The notes below the pieces were generated by a model, which had not been told where the DNA came from, searched no databases, and worked only from the letters and a program-made list of their open reading frames with translations. A stretch of DNA of 64,000 nt from Tetrapyrgos nigripes (lineage: Eukaryota > Basidiomycota > Agaricomycetes > Agaricales > Campanellaceae): contig JAACJM010000050.1 in NCBI GenBank assembly GCA_013368315.1, forward strand, positions 62,001-126,000. The letters run 5' to 3'. Of this stretch, positions 49,354 to 59,636 are shown piece by piece. Both the position numbers and the translations under genes were made by a program. Positions within the stretch are counted from its first letter, which is position 1, and each line of letters opens with the position of its first letter.

Positions 49354-52300
49354 ATGACTAGTCGACAAACTCGATCTCAAGGATCAGCCCCAGATATCCC
49401 ACTTCCTACTACCAGTCGCCACTCTAGTGCACACCCCTCTGGTACCCAAACTCCTACTCCGCCCGTATCATCTACTTCACAAGCACAACCACTTGATCCT
49501 CTCTTCCAAAACCCTCTTCCATTCCCACTTGATCCCATTATGTCTGATGCTGGCGAACATACTAGGACTGATGTCCAGGATACTGCCCCTACTTCACCAT
49601 CATCTCCTCCATCTACCTCTACTTCGTCGGTCGCATTATCTGTGCCCGAAAACACAAACCCCAACTACGTGATGCCGCTCAGCGACATCAACAAAGCTTT
49701 TGATTCCCTGACAGTTCTTACTGGCAGTGAGAATTGGAAGATGTGGTACTTCCGCGTTAATAACGCTATACGGGTGATTCGTCACCAACACTTTAAAAGT
49801 TCCGGGTTACATCCTGGTAATACTGTCAAACTAGCCTGTTTCAACGCTATTACAGGCAAGATTGATGATAAAATCATGATCCACTACACCAAAGAATCGG
49901 ATGCGATAGAGCTTATCGAGAAGCTCAAGCAACGCTTTGACCCTTCATCCACAGTTCAAGAGTCTAACGAGCTGTGGAAACTCTTCAACTTACGTAAACC
50001 AGTCTGGGAGTTTGATAAGCTCCTCGACGAAGCTCAGGATCTGTGGGCTTCTATCAAGAAGAGAGACATAGATGTCTCAGATCAAGTTTTTTACTCAGCT
50101 CTAGTGGGGATTATTCCTCCACACTATCACTTTGTTCGCAGTTCTTACGAAGCAACTGTGGATGCAGCTGCAGCTACATGGGATGCCACTACTGCAGCTG
50201 AAGGGGAGAAACCCGTATACAGAGCCGTCGACCTCATTGCGCGGCTAAAGAAGGAGTTCACTAACTATCGTTTGAGCAATGCTCGAACGTATCCTTCGAA
50301 GAAGTCCGACAAGAAGTCCGGTAGCACTAGTCAAGGCGGTGCTCAACGATTGGACAAGTCAAAAGGGGAACGCGCTAACGCCGCAGCGCCGTTCCAGAAG
50401 CCTTCTGATGTCAAAAAGGATCGGAAGTGCTTCAACTGCAACAAGATGGGTCATACGACCCTGACGTGCCCAGAACCTTGGACTGAAAAGTCCAAAGAAG
50501 CTATGAAGAAGAAAGGGATTACTAAACAATCCAACAAAGGCAAGACTAAGGAGAATGCATCAGTTGCCATCTCCATGCCTGCGTCTTCTTCTTCTCAAAT
50601 TGCGACTACGTCAACTTCGCAATTGGACTGGGTACAGTCAATTTCTTCGAGCGACGTTGAGATGGAAGACTCAGAGACTCCAGTGAGTCATCATATTTCC
50701 CTACCTGCTTTTACCGCGATCTCTGACCAAGATCATACGCATATCATTGATTCTGGTGCTACTATACACTGTACACCGTATCTTAACTTACTTTTTAACG
50801 TTCATACTACGCCTGCCATAACTTTAACTGTTGCCAATTCAGAGCATCTAGATCTTCGATTAGCAGGCGATATGCAGGTAGAAATTAGGAAGGACGATGG
50901 TGAGTCTTCATCGATCACTCTTAAAAATGTATACTATAACTCAAAACTTCCGTTTACTTTAATCAGTATTTCACAAAAAGCGGACTATACTTTTACTTTT
51001 CATGATCATTTATGTATAATACGGAATGATAAGGACAATTTCATTGGCGTTATACACGAGAGCGCCAAACTTTACTCCATCACAACTAAAAAATTGAGTG
51101 ATAACGTTGCTACTTTAAGTTTATACGAACTTCATAAACAAATTGGTCATATGAGTTATACAAATCTAAAAACATTACTAAAAACAGATAAATCTATTAT
51201 TACAACCATTATTGATGATTGGACAGAAACTCAATGCGAAGACTGCATCATCAATAATATACACAGACTTTCTGTTCCGAAACAACGTACTTCAGAATTA
51301 GCAGAAAACTTCGGAGACCATTTTCATATTGATATATTTGGTCCATTACGAACTGCCTCTATCGAAGGCTACAAATACTGGTTAACCATCGTCGACGACT
51401 GTACGCGTTGGTTAATATTATCTCCACTTAAAACAAAAGATGAAGCTTATACCCAATGGGTTACATTTACTACTGAACTATTTACGCAATATGGTATCAA
51501 AGTTAAAATTCTACAATCAGACAACGATGCCGTATTTACTTCAGGTGCATTCAAAAACTACCTGAAAGCACAAGGTACAATTGCACGTTATACAGTTCAT
51601 GACACGCCTCAGCAAAACGGAGTTGCTGAAAACATACATCAGCATATCATGAATGGTATTCGTGTTAATCTGCATACTGGAAAACTACCTAATCGTTTAT
51701 GGTGGCATGCAGGACTTTATACTATGTACATACTTAATAGATCTCCGAAAACTGCATTAAAAATGCAAACTCCCTATTTTAAACGTTACGGTGTTAACGC
51801 AAACTTAGACAATCTACATAGCTTTGGTACACCTTGCATTGTATATGATGAAGCAAGAACTAGTAAACTAACTCCTAAAGGAAAACGTGGAGTTTGGTTA
51901 GGCTTTGACGATCATTCAAAAGGCCATTATGTCTACTTTGGTACTAAAGTGAATGTAGAACGCAACTTGCAATTCTTAACGTCCAAATCGCAAGTTGAAG
52001 GGGAGTTACAAAACAAAAATCAAGAACCATTAGAAACTACAGAAGAAAATACAACTGAAACTCCAACTTCTCAGGAACACGAACCTGAACCAATGGATGT
52101 CGACGAAGACGAAACTAAACAACCTGATGGCCCAAGACGATCAAAAAGGATCCAAGAAGCCAGAGGTTTACTTTACGATGAAGTTGAACAAAACATTGCT
52201 TTCTTCTTAACAGAATTCAATGTTTACTACACTGATAACGTTGGCGATCCAATTTCATTTAAGGATGTACTCAATCATCCACAACGCGATGCATGGTTTG

Positions 52301-53691
52301 ATTCCATGAAAGCTGAGATAGAATCTCTAGAAAGTCTGGGAACCTGGGAATACGTCAAACCTCCTGCTGATGCGAATATCATTGGTTCCAGATTTGTCTA
52401 CAAAACTAAGTACGAACTTGGCAAACAGACCAAATTGAAATCTAGACTAGTAGCACAAGGCTTTAGTCAACAAGAAGGCATTGATTACTACGCAAATGAT
52501 ATCTTTGCCCCTGTAGCACGCATGAGCAGTACACGTTTTATACTTGCTCTTGCAGCTTCATTAGACTATGAAACTACTCAGATTGATATTAAATCTGCCT
52601 ATCTTTACGGAAATGTTACTGACGAGGAAACATTATACCTTCGTCCACCTCCGGGTAATTTACTACCTAACTTACCTGAAGGCTACGTACTTAAACTCAG
52701 AAAGACTCTATATGGGTTGAAACAAGCTGGTCGTCGATGGTATGAAAAATTATGCAATATTCTCATAAAATTACTAGGACTTAAGAAGTCTACATACGAT
52801 AATGCGGTATTCTACCGATATCATGAGAATAAACTCATTTTAATACTATCTTGTCACGTCGATGACATTACTTTATGTACTATCAACAAAGCTACTGCAC
52901 AAGCTTTTGTTACTGCACTTAGTGGACACGTCCAAGTCACTGACGGTGGAGAAATCCACTGGATTCTCGGTATGGAAATTCAACGAGATAGGAATAATCA
53001 TACTATTAAACTCCGTCAGAAACATTACATTGAGAATATTCTCAAACGATACAATTTTGACCAATTACATTCACGCCGTACACCTATGCTACCCAGGCAA
53101 AATCTTAGCCCTAGACCTGGGAGTGAACCGCAACGGGACGCCGCTGCTATTAAACACTATATGTCACTAGTCGGTGGTTTACGATATGTCGCTGACTGCA
53201 CTAGGCCAGACATTGCATATTGCACTGGTCAACTAGCAAGATACCTTAATGATCCAGGTGAAGAGCATTACGCTGCAGCTAAACAATGCTATCTTTATCT
53301 AAAAGGAACTTGCGATTACTGGCTCAACCTAGGGAGCCCTACTATTACTTCTACTTATGGATTTGCCGACTCTGATGGTATGTCCACGTATGGCAATAAA
53401 CCAATCATGGGCTATGCATTCAAATTTGCTGAATCGCTTATTTCTTGGTCAAGTAAGCGAGGCACACTGGTAACTTTATCAGTTACTGAGGCTGAACTAT
53501 GCGCACTCGCACATGCCTCACAAGAAGCTATTTATTTGAAAGGTTTTATAGAAGAAATTCTAAATGCCGAACAGGAGCCAGTACTTATCAACTCAGATAG
53601 TGCATCTACTTTGGCAATTATACGTGCTCCTGAAGAACAACATACTCAGAGAACTAAGCATTTCAATATCCGTAAAAAACTTCCTTACTGA
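49354..53691 (+). CDS. Copia gag-pol polyprotein
   Basis: 1,445-codon frame. Gag is followed by a CCHC zinc knuckle (CFNCNKMGHTTLTC, about residue 368). Protease: HIIDSGATIHC. GAG-pre-integrase: LHKQIGHMSYTNL. Integrase DDE: Asp in FHIDIFGPL, Asp in LQSDNDAVF, Glu in NGVAENIHQ. Reverse transcriptase: FAPVARMSSTRFILALAA, QIDIKSAYLYG, LYGLKQAGRRWY and the active site SCHVDDI (HVDD where YVDD is usual). RNase H: GFADSDG, SVTEAELCAL, NSDSAS. Order PR-INT-RT-RH defines Copia/Ty1. The frame stops early at 53691: an A-run of six at 53674-53679 shifts it, and the expected end (HVSTNDQLADILTKAL) continues in another frame to TGA at 53819-53821, next to the purine tract. Confidence 0.92.
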   Translation: MTSRQTRSQGSAPDIPLPTTSRHSSAHPSGTQTPTPPVSSTSQAQPLDPLFQNPLPFPLDPIMSDAGEHTRTDVQDTAPTSPSSPPSTSTSSVALSVPENTNPNYVMPLSDINKAFDSLTVLTGSENWKMWYFRVNNAIRVIRHQHFKSSGLHPGNTVKLACFNAITGKIDDKIMIHYTKESDAIELIEKLKQRFDPSSTVQESNELWKLFNLRKPVWEFDKLLDEAQDLWASIKKRDIDVSDQVFYSALVGIIPPHYHFVRSSYEATVDAAAATWDATTAAEGEKPVYRAVDLIARLKKEFTNYRLSNARTYPSKKSDKKSGSTSQGGAQRLDKSKGERANAAAPFQKPSDVKKDRKCFNCNKMGHTTLTCPEPWTEKSKEAMKKKGITKQSNKGKTKENASVAISMPASSSSQIATTSTSQLDWVQSISSSDVEMEDSETPVSHHISLPAFTAISDQDHTHIIDSGATIHCTPYLNLLFNVHTTPAITLTVANSEHLDLRLAGDMQVEIRKDDGESSSITLKNVYYNSKLPFTLISISQKADYTFTFHDHLCIIRNDKDNFIGVIHESAKLYSITTKKLSDNVATLSLYELHKQIGHMSYTNLKTLLKTDKSIITTIIDDWTETQCEDCIINNIHRLSVPKQRTSELAENFGDHFHIDIFGPLRTASIEGYKYWLTIVDDCTRWLILSPLKTKDEAYTQWVTFTTELFTQYGIKVKILQSDNDAVFTSGAFKNYLKAQGTIARYTVHDTPQQNGVAENIHQHIMNGIRVNLHTGKLPNRLWWHAGLYTMYILNRSPKTALKMQTPYFKRYGVNANLDNLHSFGTPCIVYDEARTSKLTPKGKRGVWLGFDDHSKGHYVYFGTKVNVERNLQFLTSKSQVEGELQNKNQEPLETTEENTTETPTSQEHEPEPMDVDEDETKQPDGPRRSKRIQEARGLLYDEVEQNIAFFLTEFNVYYTDNVGDPISFKDVLNHPQRDAWFDSMKAEIESLESLGTWEYVKPPADANIIGSRFVYKTKYELGKQTKLKSRLVAQGFSQQEGIDYYANDIFAPVARMSSTRFILALAASLDYETTQIDIKSAYLYGNVTDEETLYLRPPPGNLLPNLPEGYVLKLRKTLYGLKQAGRRWYEKLCNILIKLLGLKKSTYDNAVFYRYHENKLILILSCHVDDITLCTINKATAQAFVTALSGHVQVTDGGEIHWILGMEIQRDRNNHTIKLRQKHYIENILKRYNFDQLHSRRTPMLPRQNLSPRPGSEPQRDAAAIKHYMSLVGGLRYVADCTRPDIAYCTGQLARYLNDPGEEHYAAAKQCYLYLKGTCDYWLNLGSPTITSTYGFADSDGMSTYGNKPIMGYAFKFAESLISWSSKRGTLVTLSVTEAELCALAHASQEAIYLKGFIEEILNAEQEPVLINSDSASTLAIIRAPEEQHTQRTKHFNIRKKLPY

Positions 53692-53820
53692 TCGGATACA
53701 TCAACGATACATACGAGTTAAACATGTGTCAACTAATGATCAACTTGCGGATATACTTACAAAAGCTCTCTCCGCTGATAAGATCAAGCGTTTCTCCCGA
53801 TTACTAGGGATATCCGCTTG

Positions 53821-53828
53821 AAGGGGAG
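53821..53828 (+). other. Copia polypurine tract
   Basis: AAGGGGAG immediately upstream of the 3' LTR, the usual primer site for plus-strand DNA synthesis. Confidence 0.75.
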
Positions 53829-54064
53829 TGTTGGAATTTAATGATAACGATCATATTACTAAGCTACTACGCATACAGCAATCAATCAAGTACTGCGGAC
53901 ATATGGTCAAATGATCATACGGATATACTTAGACTATTGATATTGTTATACTACTTTGATTAATGATATATACTTGAGAGTCAAGCGAGATACGTTTGCA
54001 CGCTCTTACCCCCCACTTTGTGACTTTCACTAAGACTATTCGCTAAGATAACCTAAGTCTAATA
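53829..54064 (+). repeat. Copia 3' LTR
   Basis: 236 bp, same length as the 5' LTR with three substitutions, followed by ATAAA (target duplication) and an (AAAT)n run to about 54086. Confidence 0.9.
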
Positions 54065-54330
54065 ATAAATAAATAAATAAATAAAAGAACATAAGAACAA
54101 GTAAGAAAGTTGGAAAAGAAAAGAAAAATTTAGAGTATGTAGATGAGACGAGATGAGAAAGAATAAATCAACTTGCCACCAATAAGAAACAACCCCCCTA
54201 GACTCTTCAACAACCTAACCACAAACTCCTCAATATCAAACTCCACCAGCCTCCCAAAATCAGATTCCCAAACCCAATTTGCCTTTTTCCAAAAAACTCT
54301 TGCTCTTTAGCCTCTTTATGTAAACTGATG

Positions 54331-56209
54331 CTGTGCTCGTCGGAAATCACTGACAGTCACACAGGGGCAATGACAGTCACGCTATGGATTGTGACGCATG
54401 TAAGAAGAAGGTACAAGGTACAGGTGGTGGTGGTAAGATAGAACTAAGGAATCGCTATGTGACGAAGTGACATAAAGGTGACGCTAGAGATACAAGTGAA
54501 ATAAGACGAGAAACGAGTGGCTGTAAACCAGCAGGTTTACACTTTACTAGCATTTGGAGAGGGTTCAGAGAACAGTAAATCTATATAATTGACAACACTG
54601 TTTTTGTTACACACTGTGTTGATGGCTTTTTGAGCTTGTTTGAGTGTGGAGAAATGGGGAACTCAGGGTGTCCAGTGGCTGTGAGTGCATTTGGAGGGAG
54701 GCCAGTAGGGAGAGTAGGTTTGGGTTTGGAGTTAGGTTTCAAGGTTGAGGTTGAGGTTGTTGGCTGAGAGGGGTGATGGGTTCACTTTATACTTCAAATC
54801 CAATGATTTGAAGTGCGTAGATGTATATGATAGAAAGAGAAGGATGGCGGTAAAGCCCAAGCCCAAGGTGAAGAGAAGGGGGATGTTTTGAAGACATGTG
54901 TTTAATCCTGATGCTTGCTACAACATGATGGGTGACTACACATGATACAAGTGTCAAGCCTTGAAATGCTAGATGAATCTTGAACTTGAGGAGGACTTGA
55001 GGGGGGGGGAGGGGGAAGTTGGATTTATACATGAAGAGCTCAGCTTAGGGGTGAGTTTCAGACTCAGTCATTGTCAAGACTCGACTCAATGTCAACACCG
55101 CCTCCTGCCTCCGAGTCTGTTTCTGAACGTTAACTTGAATGATCATTATCTGGTATCCAAACCTGAACTCAGTCTCAGTCTATCAGCATGTGTACAGTCA
55201 TCCCTGATAGCTTGATAGCCTAGTAGGTGAAAGCAGTAAGGAATCAATATCATACAGGGTCACAGACAGACAGACAGTCAAACAAAATAATACACATGTA
55301 CAAATGAACAAATGAACGATGAAAGTCATGAAATCGTCCGTGCTCTGGTCATGCATGGAAGTTGGGAAGCGGGATGTGAATCATGCAAGAAACCCCCCAA
55401 GTAGTCCCTACTACTTACTACTTATGGACCGTGACAATTCAAATTTCAATTCAACAGAGACTCAGAGTCAAAGACCCTACATAAAACTTGAAAGAGCCTC
55501 AGATCTTCCAATCACAGTGGTGTCAGCATCGGAGGAAGAGGTGTAGAGAATTAGAGCCGGACCAGTCACTCAATGCGCGCCATACACGTACTATCTAAGC
55601 ATTTTGTTTCCCCCCCTCTCCCAAATTGGCAACCCTGATGCAATGCAATCCAGATCTAGAGTAAAGTGCTAGTACTAATACTACTAAAACGTGCACATAC
55701 TTACAAGTATACGTATGTTATGTACGTACCACTGCATGCAGAAGCCAGATGTTTAATAACCACTTTGTACGTATACTTCACTGGCGACAGAAATACATAC
55801 TTATTTCAATGGTTCCTTCTACCGACGCCACCGGACGATAAACGAGACAGACTAACGATAACAATAGCTGACACTTGTATGAGATCCTGAAAAAATACTG
55901 AAAATGCAATTTGGATTTCAGACCGAATCGATAGCAAGGGGGGAAAGATGCGATAACGACGACGAAAGCCATAATAGCCAAAAAAGCCACGATAAGGATG
56001 AAGGACAAATACCCAGGTACTTGGAAGTGGATGATAGATAAAGGGCTATAGCCTATACAGAGCTGTTTTAAAAAACGTATGTAACCTATGCACAGCGAGG
56101 AGGAACGGGGGGGATGAGGAGGGGTGTGCCCGCTACACCAACACCACGAAAGACGACTAAGCGCGCATGATGACCACAGAATGATATGTCGTTAGAGGAG
56201 TAAAAATAC
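54331..56209. other. spacer, no supported gene
   Basis: A possible TM-coding piece on the minus strand near 54800-54860 (LGLGFTAILLFLSYTSTHFKSLD) could be the N-terminal exon of the decayed esterase-like gene. A (CAGA)n microsatellite lies at about 55262-55276. The open stretch on the minus strand at 55778-56008 is hydrophobic but has no recognisable family. Confidence 0.3.
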
Positions 56210-57241
56210 TCAAAACTCTACTTCAGCATCCGCGGCCTGCACCTCAGCGACGTCAGCGACGTCATCCAAACGGCCTTCGTCAGGGACAGGGAAGCGGTCA
56301 CCATCAGTCTTCTCCAACCCATTACCAAGGTGCTCTTTGCCATCAGCATCAGATTTAACGTTGCTAGCATCAGCATCTGAATCCGTACCACGCTCCCCGG
56401 GCCCAGGTACCATCTTTCCCATTGCCAGACTTCCATGGATGCCAGGGAATCCATTCATGTTACCATGCATATTATTGATGTTAAGCGAGCCCTGGACACC
56501 CCCGACTGCATCCTTTGTAATAGAAGAAGCGAATTGGAGATCGAGGCTCGGACCACTCGAAGCCAATTGATGAGTGATGAGGTGGCAAATCATAACAAAG
56601 AGGATGAGGGAGAGCAGGAGGAATGGGCCTAAACCGTGGCGCAAAGAGAAAGAGCCCTTGCCATATCCGAATCCGAAACCGTTGAATAGATGGGCGCGAG
56701 TTGTGGCTATTCTGAATTTGGATTTGGAGGGTGTGGAAGGGTAAGGGTCGGGGGTGAGCGGGAAATAAGATGACTCGGAGGGAGATGAGGGAGCTGGCGG
56801 TGGGGGGGACGACTGCCATCGTCGTGTCATCTCCGAGATACGCTGGGATAGAGTAGGTTTCCGTGGTGCAGCGAGGAAAGCGATGGAATAGTTGTTGTTG
56901 GTTCCATGACGGTGAGTGTCTTCGCCGTAGCTGTAATCATGAGTATGTACGTCGGGAGAGGAATGGCCGTGACGCCATGGGGCGTCGAAATCGAGATCAG
57001 AAGGAGATGAGGGAGTAACTATGATGGCGGGGAGAGGTGATTTTTCAGCTACGAGAGGAAGGGAGAGGTCTAGAGAAAAAGTTAGATTTAGGAATAAGCT
57101 TCTAGCTTTGAAGACTGACCAAGGGGAGCGGGTATGAGGGTATAGTCTAGACGCTGGGGAAGACGGTGTAGACGGGGACCTGGAAAGGCGTTAGATGGAA
57201 TTATTAGGATGGGGGGTCGACATACCAGCACGACGAGCCAT
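56210..57241 (-). CDS. single-TM protein of unknown function
   Basis: Spliced start MARRAG-PRLHRLPQRLDYTLIPAPLD (ATG at 57239-57241) uses introns GTATGTCG...TTTCCAG and GTCAGTC...TCTCTAG, both keeping frame. A Ser/Pro-rich N-terminal part follows (PSSPSDLDFDAPW, SSPPPPAPSSPSESS), then one strong TM segment LGPFLLLSLILFVMICHLIT, then an Asn/Met/Gly-rich and acidic C-terminus ending DVAEVQAADAEVEF. Topology is probably a short cytosolic N-terminus with the acidic tail across the membrane (inference). No family was recognised. Divergent from the WDR89-like gene with a 154-bp shared spacer. Confidence 0.62.
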
Positions 57242-57395
57242 AAGACAGCGATAAAAAGAGCGACGGTAAAAAAGAATGGAAGTTGGCGCAGACGACGAGC
57301 TCGAGGGCGACCAAGAATAAAAGAGGAAACAAAAATATCAACAAACACTTGATCAGTAAAAAAACAAACGCGGTCGCGTGTTTCACATTGCCAAA
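57242..57395. promoter_or_regulatory. bidirectional promoter
   Basis: 154 bp between the start codons of the single-TM gene (-) and the WDR89-like gene (+). No TATA box was seen; the two genes must share or overlap promoter elements. Confidence 0.55.
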
Positions 57396-58770
57396 ATGCT
57401 ATCCGAGTCCCCTGAGTTTGCCGTCTCCTCCACTGTCCAAAAAAGGACTTCCGTTGCTGCTGGCTCCTATGTCCTATCATTAGCTGCTCTTCCGTCCAGA
57501 TACGCTGCCTGTCTCTCAGCCCCCTCCAATACCATCGACGTTTTCGATTCCTTTACTTTACAGAATCTTTATTCCCTTCCTGGACACGACAACTCGACTG
57601 CCCTCAAATCCATCTCTTCCATAGCTGGATCATCTAGACCAACACTAGTCTCTTCAGGATCAGATGGCTCCATAAAAGTCTGGGATGAGAGAACAGCCAG
57701 TCACAGCATAAAAAGTATGCAACGCAGCAAACACGTTTCGAGTGTCTGACCATATCCCCCCTCCAGTGACCAATCTAGGCAAACCTCGTCCACTACTCTG
57801 CTTCGACGTTCATCCAGATGGTAAAACCGTCGCTGCCGGAACAGATCTACAAGGAGACGACGCTCTCATTCTCTACTGGGATCCCCGTCAACCAGCTGCT
57901 CCTCTACGAACACACTCCTCCACCCATTCCGATGATATAACCGTTGTTCAATTCTCTCCCTCCACATCCACCAACCTCCTCTCCGCATCCTCAGACGGCC
58001 TCGTGTCCCTCTCCAACCCAGAAGAAGACAACGAAGACGAAGCCGTCGTTCATGTCGCTAATTGGGGATGTAGTATCTCTCAAGCTGCTTGGATTTCCCC
58101 CCAAAAAATATGGGCCTCCTCCGATATGGAAACATTCAGCACTTGGTCCGATCAGCTCGATCTTATTCAGTCTCAGGATATACGCCAACCTTCGATACAT
58201 AGTGGACACAGGACTTGGGTTACGGATTATCTTATAACGTGTCGTGAGGCACCGTCGGGTTTGAATGTTTTCGTTGGGTCGAATGAGTGAGTTTCTTCGT
58301 CTCGCTGGAGTATAACTCACCAATTTTACACGTTCAGAGGCGACATCGCTTTACTCTCCCCATCCTCCTCATCGACATGGTCAATGCACTCCCTATGGTC
58401 CAACAACCACACCGGTATAGTCCGTTCCGTCTTATACGACCAACAAAATCACGTACTAGTCTCCGGAGGCGAGGACGCAAAGATTAATGTTTGGCCTGGG
58501 CTGGGGATGAGGGCGAGGGATGAAGATTCAGGGAGTGGGCATGGTATCAATGGTGTAGGAAGAGGAGAAGACGACGCAATGATGGATGTGGATAGTATGG
58601 ACGTGGACGCGACTCCCGACGACGTAGACATGGAAATGGGAATGGGGGGGATCAATGGCGTTACACCCACCTCTACTGTGTCAAGGAGAAAACGAGAAAG
58701 AGAGAAAGAAAGAGAACGGGAAGGTGGAAATGAAAGTGAGAGGGAAGGTGGGAAGAGGGCTAGGAGGTGA
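57396..58770 (+). CDS. WDR89-like WD40 protein
   Basis: Three exons. ATG at 57396 (MLSESPEFAVSS), introns at about 57714-57769 (GTATGC...CTCCAG) and 58288-58338 (GTGAGT...GTTCAG). WD repeats: YAACLSAPSNTIDVFD, LVSSGSDGSIKVWDE, CFDVHPDGKTVAAGTD...ILYWDPR, HSDDITVVQFSP...LLSASSDGLVSLSN, the DMETFSTWS blade, and HTGIVRSVLYDQQNHVLVSGGEDAKINVW. This spacing matches WDR89 orthologues. The tail is low complexity: Asp/Met-rich (DDAMMDVDSMDVDATPDDVD) then a highly charged RRKREREKEREREGGNESER run, which could act as a nuclear signal. The function of WDR89 is poorly known. A copy of its 3' end recurs at 62.96-63.6 kb. Confidence 0.83.
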
Positions 58771-59636
58771 AACTACTGGAACTGAAACTGTTCAACCTCG
58801 AGGGTGTGCATGCTATGAAGGACGGAAGATTAGATGCAAGACGCGACGTCGACCAGGGGGGGAGTTGTATCCAAAAAGTAACTTGACTTAGACATGTGTG
58901 TATACATCCTAGCTATGTAATATGTATGTATGTACGTTCGCAGTACATATATGATAATGTAGGCGTCCAACGGTGATTGTGCTCGTTCTGGGCACATAAT
59001 ACTTATGTGCTTATGTGGGTTTTGCCTGTGCTACCGTCTGCAGAGAAGGGGTGGGGGGTGCACGGGTAATTCAATACTTCTTCTGTGGGGGAGTCTTCGA
59101 GGTTACAAGGGTTACAAAACATCGTCAACTACTTGTACCCTCTTTTTTTTTTTTCTTCTGCCATCTGTGCCCCCGGGGGAAGGCTTTCGAGGTTACAAGA
59201 CATCATTAAAATTTAACTACTACATAGTATTAATACTGTACCCTCTTCAATTGGCCGCTTTGTCCCTTCCTTCCAACTTGTTCCGAGTGTGCCGCTGCGA
59301 CTTTCGCGCGCTTTGAACACCATTTTTATTTTTATTTTTATTCCACCATCAGCGACCAGTGACCACACAACTTCTTTACTTCTTTACCCTCTTTGGTGAC
59401 CACTCCTTCACGGGAACGGGAACGGGAACGGGCAGTCATGACTGATGGGATCGTCACGGGATACCTCGGGCGGGTCCTGAGTCCTCGACGCAAAGATCTG
59501 AGCCTGCTATTCTGTTTCTGTTTCCCTCCAAGCCATCCTTAGCCAGGAACACACCAACACCCTTCCCCCCCCCCCCCCCCCCCTTGAAGAACTTACGCAA
59601 AAGCAAGAAGTAAGAAACGAAACGAACGAACGAACG
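58771..59636. other. intergenic with direct repeats and a poly-C run
   Basis: CTTCGAGGTTACAAG near 59096 and TTTCGAGGTTACAAG near 59186 begin two imperfect repeats, each ending in TGTACCCTCTT. A C-homopolymer of about 18 bases lies at 59566-59583, and (ACGA)n sequence directly precedes the next ATG. Confidence 0.55.

Larger units (their letters stand above)
49025..54064 (+). mobile_element. Copia-type LTR retrotransposon (5,040 bp)
   Basis: Complete element: 236-bp LTRs at 49025-49260 and 53829-54064 (TGTTGGAATT...AAGTCTAATA), a 5-bp target duplication ATAAA on both sides (49020-49024 and 54065-54069), primer-binding site, one gag-pol frame and a purine tract AGGGGAG just before the right LTR. 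I count three base differences between the LTRs (98.7% identity), so the insertion is recent. Unlike its surroundings it is not CpG-poor. It lies in an intron of the decayed esterase-like gene, in the opposite orientation. Confidence 0.93.
47957..54330 (-). pseudogene. fungal GDSL/PC-esterase-like gene, decayed, with Copia in an intron
   Basis: Pieces read right to left. About 54170-54300 encodes WVWESDFGRLVEFDIEEFVVRLLKSLGGLFLIGG. After an intron holding the Copia element, about 48650-48955 gives WPNQDLSPNVFQYSLNLTHP, NLLLRAGIPFSSLH and, in another frame, WQEFVAGMTRRREGE and SLVVINSGAH. About 47990-48300 gives TPGHPFC, then EEANEWNKMPRN and YDWDAFGPGNKIWRDEIERYE. This order (LLKSPGGLFLIGDSL, EFV.EMTR.REG, NTGAHWS, SPGHP.C, WDWD.F...W) is that of fungal PMR5/PC-esterase-like proteins. 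The GDS serine motif reads GGK, frames shift at least twice and the terminal DCLHWCLP-type motif is absent. A possible N-terminal TM exon lies near 54800-54860. Confidence 0.6.

Noticed and set aside
49354..53691. Copia gag-pol frame as a host or viral gene
   Set aside because: Matched LTRs, target duplication, primer site and domain order identify an ordinary fungal LTR retrotransposon.
55319..55546. Plus-strand open frame MKVMKSSVLWSC...
   Set aside because: No homology, no promoter or splice context, and composition like the surrounding spacer.
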